From assembly GCA_963723965.1 (NCBI GenBank), contig CAVRSV010000008.1, positions 186,001 through 250,000 on the forward strand: a stretch of 64,000 nt of DNA, read 5' to 3'. Under the pieces are notes generated by a model. The model saw nothing but the letters and a program-made list of their open reading frames with translations. It was not told the origin of the DNA and did no database searches. Positions 53,222 through 61,407 of the stretch are shown here, piece after piece. Positions within the stretch are counted from its first letter, which is position 1, and every line of letters begins with the position of its first letter. This DNA comes from JARRKC01 sp963723965 (GTDB lineage Bacteria; Acidobacteriota; UBA6911; RPQK01; JAPXNP01). The position numbers and the translations under genes are program-made.

Positions 53222-54827
53222 GCCACCCGGTCGTCGAGACCTGCCGGACCGATTCCACGCAACGGCGCAGAAGGACGCCAAGCCGCCGCCCACAAAGAAT
53301 CTCCTTTGCGGCGTGGCGTACTTGGCGCCTTTGCGTGAGATCCGGCTGCCGAGTCCTCACTCCAGCGGGGGCAGGGCGCGACCGAAAAGAAACCAAGACC
53401 AACTGGGCAACACGCCCTCAGGTTTCACGGCCCCCGTTCTCCCGCGCTCCCGCGCTCCCGTCCCGGGCCGAACGGCGAAGGCCCAACGCCGAAGGGCGAA
53501 GGGCGAAGTGCGAAGTGCGAAGTGCGGGTTGCCCAAATGGCAAGGGCCGTGTCGGATCGGACGCTGGCAGGCAGGCGAATGCACGGCGGGTCGGTTCCAC
53601 GCAACGGCGCAAAGAAGTACGCCAAGCCGCCGCCCACAAAGAATTCCTTTGCGGCGTGGCGTACTTCGCGGCTTTGCGTGAGATCAGACTGCCGAGTCCT
53701 CACTCCAGGGGGGGCAGGGCGCGACCGAAAGGAGAACCGCAGACCAACTGGGCAACACGCCCTCAGGTTTCACGGCTCCCGTCCCGCTCCCGTTCTCCGG
53801 CCCGGCGCGGGGCGCCTCACTTCGTTCGGGTTCTGAAATCACGATCGCTCCCGTCCTCCCGGGCCGAACGGCGAAGGCCCAACGCCGAAGGGCGAAGTGC
53901 GAAGTGCGAAGTGCGAAGTGCGGGTTGCCCAGATGGCAAGGGCCGTGTCGGATCGGACGCTGGCAGGCAGGCGAATGCACGGCGGGTCGGTTCCACGCAA
54001 CGGCGCAAAGAAGGACGCCAAGCCGCCGCCCACAAAGAATCTCCTTTGCGGCGTGGCGTACTTCGCGGCTTTGCGTGAGATCAGGCTGCCGAGTCCTCAC
54101 TCCAGGGGGGGCAGGGCGCGACCGAAAGGAGACCGAAGACCAACTGGGCAACACGCCCTCAGGTTTCACGGCTGCCCGTTCCTGGTGTACTGCGGTTCCG
54201 GCCTCCCGAAACCCGAAACCCGGCTCCCGTCTCCCGCTCTCCCGTTCTCCGGCCCCGGCGCGGGGCGCCTCACTTCGTTCGGGTTCTGAAATACGGAGCG
54301 GCATCCCGTTCTCCCGCCCTCCCGTTCTCCGGGCCGAACGGCGAAGGCCCAACGCCGAAGTGCGAAGGGCGAAGTGCGAAGTGCGAAGTGCGGGTTGCCC
54401 GAGATGGCAAGGGCTGTGTCGGATCGGACGCTGGCAGGCAGGCGAATGCACGGCGGGTTGGTTCCACGCAACGGCGCAAAGAAGGACGCAAAAGCCGCCA
54501 CCCACAAAGAATCTCCTTTGCGGCGTGGCGTACTTCGCGGCTTTGCGTGAGATCAGGCTGCCGAGTCCTCACTTCAGGGGGGACAGGGCGCGACCGAAAA
54601 GAAACCAAGACCAACTGGGCAACACGCCCTCAGGTTTCACGGCTCCCGTTCTCCGGGCCCGGCGCGGGGCGCCTCACTTCGTTCGGGTTCTGAAATACGG
54701 AGCGGCATCCCGTTCTCCCGTTCTCCCGCGCTCCCGCGCTCCCGTTCTCCGTTCTCCCAGTGGGGGCACACCGATCGGAGGCCGCCGCCCTTTGGGCAAC
54801 ACGCCCCCGGAACTCGAAACTCGAAAC
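53222..54827. repeat. array of four ~340-470 bp units (family B)
   Basis: Four related units begin near 53255, 53597, 53992 and 54464. Each has CCACGCAACGGCGCAAAG, a large imperfect hairpin around AAGAATTCCTTT or AAGAATCTCCTTT (arms AAGTACGCCAAGCCGC-like and GCGGCGTGGCGTACTT), and TGCCGAGTCCTCACTCC. ACTGGGCAACACGCCCTCAG, a GGCGCGGGGCGCC palindrome, GTTCGGGTTCTGAAATACGG and a run of GCGAAGTGC 9-mers follow. The array fills the gap between the convergent stops of the CoA-disulfide reductase and lepA. Frames open on both strands translate only the repeat and no gene is called. Confidence 0.88.
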
Positions 54828-54835
54828 CGTGAAAT

Positions 54836-56641
54836 TTATTCGTTGCCGACGCGCAGGACGCTGAGGAAGGCCTCCTGGGGGATCTCGATCCGGCCGACCG
54901 ACTTCATCCGGCGCTTGCCCTCCTTCTGCTTTTCGAGGAGCTTGCGCTTTCGGGTGACGTCACCGCCGTAGCACTTGGCCAATACGTTCTTGCGCATGGC
55001 CTGAACCCGCTCGGCGGCGATCACCTTGGAGCCGATCGATGCCTGGATGCGGATCTCGAAGAGCTGGCGGGGCAGGACTTCGCGCAGCCGCCCGACCAGC
55101 GCCTTGCCCTTGTGAAAGGCACGGTCGCGGTGGCTGATGAAGCTCAGCGCGTCGACCGACTCGTTGTTGATCCGAATGTCGAGTTTGACCAGGTCGTTCT
55201 CGCGATAGCCCGACAATTCGTAGTCGAAGGAGGCGTAGCCCCGGGTCCGGCTCTTGAGCGTGTCGAAGAAGTCGAGGAGGATCTCCGCCAGGGGAAGCTC
55301 GTAGGTGAGGACGACCCGCTCGGTGTTGGTGTACTCCATGGTGACGAACTCGCCGCGCCGCTCCGTGCAGAGGTCCATCACAGAGCCGACATACTCGTTG
55401 GGAGTGAGGAGGACGGCACGAACGTAGGGTTCGGCGACGGCATCGATGTCGCCGAGGGCCGGCCAGCGGGCGGGATTGTCGATCAGACGCTCCTCGCCGC
55501 TGCGCAGACGGACTTTGTAGACCACCGACGGCGCCGTCGCCACCAGTTCCAGGCCGAACTCCCGCTCCAGCCGCTCCTGGACGATCTCGCTGTGCAGCAG
55601 ACCCAGAAATCCGCAGCGGAACCCGAATCCCAGGGCCGCCGAGGTCTCGGGCTCGAACTGAAGGGAGGCGTCGTTGAGCTGCAGCTTGGCCAGAGCCTCG
55701 CGCAACTCTCCGAATCGGTCGCTGTCGACCGGATAGAGTCCGCAGAAGACCATGGCCTTGACCTGCTTGTAGCCGGGCAGCGGCTTCGCGGCCTGCCGGT
55801 CCCGGTCCGTGATCGTGTCGCCGACGCGGCACAGGCCGAGCTCCTTGATCGCCGCATGGACGAAGCCGACCTGTCCCGCCGTGAGCCGGTCACAGGCCCG
55901 CATGCCGGGTGCGAACACCCCGACTCCGGCGACCTCGGCGTAGCTCCCGGAGGCCATCATCTTGATCCGCATTCCCGGTTCGAGGTGGCCGTCGACGACT
56001 CGGACGTAGGCGACGATTCCCAGATAGGGATCGAAGTGACTGTCGAAGATCAGGGCCCGCAGCGGGGCGGTCGTGTCGCCGCGCGGCGCGGGGACACGGG
56101 CGACGATGGCTTCCAGAATCTCTTCGATGCCGATGCCCTGTTTGGCCGACGCCAGCAGCACATCCGCCGGGTCCATGAGCAGACTCTCTTCGATCTCGGC
56201 CGTGACGCGTTCGGGATTGGCGCCCGGCAGGTCGATCTTGTTGATCACGGGGACGAGGACGAGATTCTGACCCATGGCGAGGTTCACGTTCGCCAGCGTC
56301 TGGGCCTCCACGCCCTGGGCGGCATCGACCACGACGACGGCCCCCTCGCAGGCGGCCAGACTGCGCGAGACCTCGTAGCTGAAGTCCACGTGCCCCGGCG
56401 TGTCGATGAGATTGAGTTCGTACATCTCACCATCGTGGGCCCGGTAATAAAGGCGCACGGCGGCCATCTTGATCGTGATGCCCCGTTCCCGCTCGAGATC
56501 CATCTGGTCGAGCAGCTGCTCGCGCATCTTGCGAGCTTCCACGGTCCCGGTCTCCTCCAGGATGCGGTCGGCCAGAGTCGACTTCCCGTGGTCGATATGG
56601 GCAATGATGCAGAAATTGCGAATCTTCGATTGATCGAACAT
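54836..56641 (-). CDS. lepA: elongation factor 4 (LepA)
   Basis: This is a 601-residue ribosomal GTPase that back-translocates tRNAs and helps initiation and 30S assembly. GTPase motifs are AHIDHGKST (residues 14-22), DTPGHVDFSYEVSRSL and NKIDLPGANPE. The EF4-specific C-terminal domain has SGYRENDLVKLDIRINNESVDALSFISHRDRA and GSKVIAAERVQAMRKNVLAKCYGGDVTRKRKLLEKQKEGKRRMK. Length is exactly normal. It is intact and free of indels, although both its flanks are repeat arrays. Confidence 0.97.
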   Translation of the reverse strand: MFDQSKIRNFCIIAHIDHGKSTLADRILEETGTVEARKMREQLLDQMDLERERGITIKMAAVRLYYRAHDGEMYELNLIDTPGHVDFSYEVSRSLAACEGAVVVVDAAQGVEAQTLANVNLAMGQNLVLVPVINKIDLPGANPERVTAEIEESLLMDPADVLLASAKQGIGIEEILEAIVARVPAPRGDTTAPLRALIFDSHFDPYLGIVAYVRVVDGHLEPGMRIKMMASGSYAEVAGVGVFAPGMRACDRLTAGQVGFVHAAIKELGLCRVGDTITDRDRQAAKPLPGYKQVKAMVFCGLYPVDSDRFGELREALAKLQLNDASLQFEPETSAALGFGFRCGFLGLLHSEIVQERLEREFGLELVATAPSVVYKVRLRSGEERLIDNPARWPALGDIDAVAEPYVRAVLLTPNEYVGSVMDLCTERRGEFVTMEYTNTERVVLTYELPLAEILLDFFDTLKSRTRGYASFDYELSGYRENDLVKLDIRINNESVDALSFISHRDRAFHKGKALVGRLREVLPRQLFEIRIQASIGSKVIAAERVQAMRKNVLAKCYGGDVTRKRKLLEKQKEGKRRMKSVGRIEIPQEAFLSVLRVGNE

Positions 56642-56754
56642 AGATCCCGTGAACCCGTGAAGCCGGAATCACCCAGTATATTCGAAACGGCGTCGGCGGC
56701 GCGGGCGGGATCCAGCGCCGCGCGGTTCCGGGTCCCGGGGGTTCCGAGGTTCCG

Positions 56755-58455
56755 AGAGTGGAAGATGCCTGCGGCGCCCATCGACGGTTCTCCCGTACTC
56801 CCGCGCTCCCGTTCTCCCGCGCTCCGGGCCGAGCAGCGAAGGCCCAACGCCGAAGGGCGAAGTGCGAAGTGCGAAGGCTGTGTCGGATCGGACGCCGGCA
56901 GGCAGGCGAATGCACGGCGGGTTGGTTCCACGCAAAGACGCGAAGTACGCCAAGCCGCCGCCCACAAAGAATTCCTTTGCGGCGTGGCGTACTTGGCGCC
57001 TTTGCGTGAGATCCGGCTGCCGAGTCCTGACTCCGGCGGGGAAGGGCGCGACCGAAAAGAAACCCGTTCTCCCGTCCTCCCGCGCTCCCGTTCTCCGGGC
57101 CGAACGGCGAAGGCCCAACGCCGAACGGCGAAGTGCGAAGGCGCGAAGTGCGAAGGGCGTAGTTGGCCGAATGGCAAGGGCCGTTGTCGGATCGGACGCT
57201 GGCAGGCAGGCGAATGCACGGCGGGTTGGTTCCACGCAACGGCGCAAAGTACGCCAAGCCGCCGCCCACAAAGAATTCCTTTGCGGCGTGGCGTACTTGG
57301 CGCCTTTGCGTGAGATCAGGCTGCCGAGACCTCACTCCAGCGGGGGCAGGGCGCGACCGGAAACCGAGACCCTGGGCACACGCCCTCAGGTTTCACGGCT
57401 CCCGTCCAGGTCTGCGTTCCGAGCCTCCCGTTCCCGTCTCCCGGCTCCCGTCTCCCGTTCTCCGGCCCGGCGCGGGGCGCCTCACTTCGTTCGGGTTCTG
57501 AAATACGGAGCGGCATCCCGTCCTCCCGCGCTCCCGCTCTCCGGGCCGAACGGCGAAGGCCCAACGCCGAAGTGCGAAGTGCGAAGGGCGTGGGTTGCCC
57601 GAATGGCAAGGGCCGTTGTCGGATCGGACGCTGGCAGGCAGGCGAATGCACGGCGGGTTGGTTCCACGCAACGGCGCAAAGAAGTACGCCAAGCCGCCGC
57701 CCACAAAGAATTCCTTTGCGGCGTGGCGTACTTGGCGCCTTTGCGTGAGATCCGGCTGCCGAGTCCTCACTCCAGGGGGGGCAGGGCGCGACCGAAAAGA
57801 AACCAAGACCAACTGGGCAACACGCCCTCAGGTTTCACGGCTCCCATTCCAGGTGCTGCGCTTCCGAGCCTCCCGTTTCCCGTTTCCCGGCTCCCGTTTC
57901 CCTCTCTCCAGGGCCCGGCGCGGGGCGCCTCACTTCGTTCGGGTTCTGAAATACGGAGCGGCATCCCGTCCTCCCGCGCTCCCGTTCTCCCGTTCTCCGG
58001 GCCGAACGGCGAAGGCCCAACGCCGAAGGGCGAAGTGCGAAGTGCGAAGTGCGAAGGCGGTTGCCCAGATGGCAAGGGCCGTTGTCGGATCGGACGCTGG
58101 CAGGCAGGCGAATGCACGGCGGGTTGGTTCCACGCAACGGCGCAAAGAAGGACGCCAAGCCGCCGCCCACAAAGAATTCCTTTGCGGCGTGGCGTACTTG
58201 GCGCCTTTGCGTGAGATCAGGCTGCCGAGTCCTCACTCCAGGGGGGGCAGGGCGCGACCGAAAAGAAACCAAGACCAACTGGGCAACACGCCCTCAGGTT
58301 TCACGGCTCCCGTTCCAGGTGCTGCGCTTCCGAGCCTCCCGCTTCCCGTTCTCCCGCGCTCCCGTTCTCCCTCTCTCCGGCCCCGGCGCGGGGCGCCTCA
58401 CTTCGTTCGGGTTCTGAAATACGGAGCGGCATCCCGTCGCTCCCGCGCTCCGAAA
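56755..58455. repeat. second array of four family-B units
   Basis: Four units of the same family as at 53222-54827 begin near 56928, 57231, 57663 and 58129. The first lacks the GGCGCGGGGCGCC palindrome block; the last three have it. The internal text CTCCCGCGCTCCCGTTCTCC varies in length between units and accounts for most size differences. The array lies upstream of lepA and downstream of the esterase gene, both on the minus strand. The esterase stop is within 12 bases of its edge. Frames open on either strand are repeat-derived. Confidence 0.88.
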
Positions 58456-58466
58456 CCCCGGACCGG

Positions 58467-59381
58467 TCAGCGGAGCAGCGTCGAGTCGAGCAGCCAGTCC
58501 CGCAGCAGTCCGGGCCAGGCTCCGGTGATGGCGTCCCGGGGCGCCAGCCCGAAACCGTGCCCGCCATGGCGGAAGACGTGCATCTCGGCCCGCACGCCGG
58601 CCCGCTTGAGGGCGAGGTAGAAGAGGATCGAATTCTGGGGCGGCACGACGGTGTCGTCGTCGGCCAGGATGAGGAACGTCGGGGGCGTTTCCGCCGTGAC
58701 CTGCTTTTCGTTCGAGAACAATTCCACCAGCTTGGGATCCGGGTTCTCCCCGAGGAGGTGATGCTTGGAGCCCTGGTGGGTGTACTCGTCGTCCAGCGTG
58801 ATCACGGGGTAGACGAGGATCATGAAATCCGGCCGGGAACTCTGCCGGTCGATGACGTCCGGGGCGTTGGGGTCGCCGGCATCGAAATGGGTCCCAGCGG
58901 TCGAGGCCAGATGGCCCCCGGCCGAGAAGCCCATCACTCCGATGCGCTGCGGGTCCACACCCCAGTCCTGGCTGTGAGTCCGGACATAGCGGAGGGCACG
59001 CTGCACATCCTGGAGTTGGGCGGGATAGTGATAGCGCATGCCCAGGCGGTACTTCAGCACGAAAGCGGAGACGCCGAGCGAGTTGAACCAACGGGCCACG
59101 TCATGACCCTCGTGGTCGATGGCCAGGTGGGCGTAACCACCGCCGGGGCAGATCACGACCGCCGTCCGCGTCGCCTTCGGTCCGCTCGCCGGATACAGCG
59201 TCAGGGAAGGTTTGTCCACATCCTGGTCGCCGACCGCGCCAGGAGCGCCGTCCGGCCAGAGCAGGACCGTTGGGGCCGGCGGGGCGGGCTGCGCCAAAGT
59301 GGGTGCCGAAGGCCAGCAGAACAATGAGATCAGAAGAGCCAGACCGAGGTTCCAGGTCGTTCGATTAGTTCTCATCATCAA
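58467..59381 (-). CDS. exported alpha/beta hydrolase, acetyl-esterase-like
   Basis: This is a 304-residue protein. The signal peptide is NLGLALLISLFCWPSAPTLAQ (residues 11-31). The fold starts VLLWPDGAPGAVGD. The oxyanion region is VICPGGGYAHLAIDHEG (HGGG-like), the nucleophile is GVMGFSAGGHLAST (Ser153), the aspartate is in LILADDDTVVPPQNS, and the histidine is in VFRHGGHGFG (His272 or 275). This layout matches BD-FAE or xylan-acetylesterase-type hydrolases of Acidobacteriota and Bacteroidota. It would act in the periplasm or outside on acylated glycans. It fits with the GH97 gene at the left end as carbohydrate-related, although they are far apart. Confidence 0.9.
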   Translation of the reverse strand: MMMRTNRTTWNLGLALLISLFCWPSAPTLAQPAPPAPTVLLWPDGAPGAVGDQDVDKPSLTLYPASGPKATRTAVVICPGGGYAHLAIDHEGHDVARWFNSLGVSAFVLKYRLGMRYHYPAQLQDVQRALRYVRTHSQDWGVDPQRIGVMGFSAGGHLASTAGTHFDAGDPNAPDVIDRQSSRPDFMILVYPVITLDDEYTHQGSKHHLLGENPDPKLVELFSNEKQVTAETPPTFLILADDDTVVPPQNSILFYLALKRAGVRAEMHVFRHGGHGFGLAPRDAITGAWPGLLRDWLLDSTLLR

Positions 59382-59608
59382 TAAGAAGTCTAGAAGGGCT
59401 TGCGGGGTCGGTCAACTCGCCGAAGCGGCCACTCGACTCCGTGCGGTCTCCAGATTCCCGCAGCACGCGAAGCTCCGATCCCTATCGGCAAAAAAGGCCA
59501 GAGTACGAGGACTTGTCGGTGTTGTGAACGCGTATTTACACCCGGACCGAAGAAAAATGGATGTACGGTGCCATTTTCAACGAATTCCTGTTGTTAAAGT
59601 GAGTCTGG

Positions 59609-61186
59609 GTGTCGATAATGACCCCACGCACCATGGTCTACCGCGCTCAGTTGTGCCTCGTTGCTCTGGGGCTCTGCTTTCTTGCACAGGACAGAGTGCA
59701 GGCCCTGCCACTCGAGGAGGATTACGCCCTCGAGTTCGACGGCGTCACCGACTTTGTGGCCCTCGCACCGACCGCCTCGATGATGGACTCCCACTGGCAG
59801 GACGAAAAGACCGTCAGCCTGTGGGTTCGGCCGATGGGAGATTCCCGGACCTGCGTGGACGTGGCACACGGCGACACGATCCTGGGAGACCGGCCCCGCT
59901 GGTGGGGAATCTCGCGCGGCGTCGTCGGCGGCGTCGACCGACTCTGGTTTTGGAATTTCGACCAGAGCATGGATGTCATCGGCGTCGACTACTCGATCGG
60001 ACAATGGACCCACCTCGCCTTGGTCCACAGCCAGGGTGTTCTGCATGCTTTCAAGGATGGGGTCGAAGTCGGTGCCAGGCCGAGCGGAAGCACCGTTCAA
60101 CCCTCGACGGGGGCGCATCCGGTTCTCCAGATCGGCGGGATCATCGACTCCGCTGCCAAGGACTATACGTTTCAGGGGCAGATCGACGAAGTCGCAATCT
60201 GGAACGGTGCACGCTCTGCGACCCAGATTGGGCGGGACGCCTTTACCGGCCTCAGTGGAAACGAGCCGGGACTGGTTGCTTACTACCGCATGTCCGACGG
60301 GGCGGGGACGACGCTCACGGACAACGGCCCGAACGGCTGGACCGGCACCCTGCAGGACGGAGGTCCGGGGGTCCCTGCCGACGGACAGCCGGCCCTCTGG
60401 GTGGCCTCGACGGCTCCGCTGGCCGATCCGAGTGCTCCTCGGCTCAGTCGAGTCTTCCCCCAGTTTGCGGACGGCACCACCGGAGCGGTCCAGTTTCGAT
60501 CGTCCCTCGTCCTGGCCAACACGGGAGCCCGGACCGCCTGGATCACACTGGACTTCTACCGGACTCCGGACGGGGCCCCCATGCCGCTGGAGCTGGGTGA
60601 TCTGGGGACCGACTCGACCTTCGAGTTCGGTCTGCGGCAAGGGGAGACGGTCTGCCTGACGACGCCGGGAACCGGGGATTTACAGGTCGGCTACGCCCGG
60701 GTCCTGGCCGAGGAGAGTGTGGGGCCCCTCGCGATCTTCGAACGGCTGGATACGGCCAGCGGTCTCTCCATGTACGAAGCGGGGGTTCCGGCCGCCGCTC
60801 TGCTCAACGACTTCAGTATCGTCGTCGATTCCCGGGGAACCGGGGACACCGGTCTGGCCGTCGTCCATCCCCCGGCCGATCCACCGGCGCCTGCCGACGC
60901 GCAGGTCCGCTTCCGCCTCTTCGACCAACATTTCAGCCTGCTGGCCGAGTCGACCATGGCGTTGCCGGCCGGGAGCCACTTGGCCCGCTACGTCTATCAA
61001 TTGTTCGAAGACCCGGCCGTCCGCGAAACGGCGCGCGAGATGATGGGCACGTTGATCGTGCACAGTGATCGCCCCCTGGCCGCCGTCACTGTCCGCGAGA
61101 AGGATGATCCCGAGAAGGAGTTTCCCCTGGATGTTCCCGTGCTCACCACTTTTCCCGTGATTCCCGGGACCGCCGACCAGCCTTGA
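59609..61186 (+). CDS. exported LamG-domain protein with beta-sandwich repeats
   Basis: This is a protein of about 525 residues. The start may be GTG 59609 or ATG 59618. The signal peptide ends DRVQALPLEED. Residues about 40-220 form a concanavalin-like LamG domain (EFDGVTDFVALAPTASMMDSHW, VSLWVRPMGDSRTC, GQIDEVAIWNGARSATQI, LVAYYRMSDGAGTTLTDNGPNGW). The second half has two related beta-rich repeats (RVFPQFADGTTGAVQFRSSLVLANTGARTAWITLDFY and the following FSIVVDSRGTGDTGLAVVHPP part) that also occur in the next gene. These suggest a surface or secreted glycan-binding role. Similar proteins are typical of Acidobacteriota. Confidence 0.75.
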   Translation: MSIMTPRTMVYRAQLCLVALGLCFLAQDRVQALPLEEDYALEFDGVTDFVALAPTASMMDSHWQDEKTVSLWVRPMGDSRTCVDVAHGDTILGDRPRWWGISRGVVGGVDRLWFWNFDQSMDVIGVDYSIGQWTHLALVHSQGVLHAFKDGVEVGARPSGSTVQPSTGAHPVLQIGGIIDSAAKDYTFQGQIDEVAIWNGARSATQIGRDAFTGLSGNEPGLVAYYRMSDGAGTTLTDNGPNGWTGTLQDGGPGVPADGQPALWVASTAPLADPSAPRLSRVFPQFADGTTGAVQFRSSLVLANTGARTAWITLDFYRTPDGAPMPLELGDLGTDSTFEFGLRQGETVCLTTPGTGDLQVGYARVLAEESVGPLAIFERLDTASGLSMYEAGVPAAALLNDFSIVVDSRGTGDTGLAVVHPPADPPAPADAQVRFRLFDQHFSLLAESTMALPAGSHLARYVYQLFEDPAVRETAREMMGTLIVHSDRPLAAVTVREKDDPEKEFPLDVPVLTTFPVIPGTADQP

Positions 61187-61407
61187 ACCTGCTGTCCCTC
61201 CCTTTCGGGCGGTGACGCGGATTCGCGCCCACCTCCCGCACCTGCGGTCCGAGTCCCGGTGCCCGCACTAAAGCCATCGATCGGATTGCCCGATCTAGCA
61301 AGTTAGGGTAGTGTCTCAGCTGCAGAGAAGAACGCGAATCGGCGCCTGATCCGCAGTCTTGTTGAAGCCGTGGACAAATGTGTTGCCGTTCGACCTGGGG
61401 GTGTTCG

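Noticed and set aside
53240..58450. Long frames up to 450 residues across the family-B repeats
   Set aside because: Same phrases recur in all frames; no ribosome sites or family matches. The coding appearance comes from the high GC and lack of stops in the repeat.
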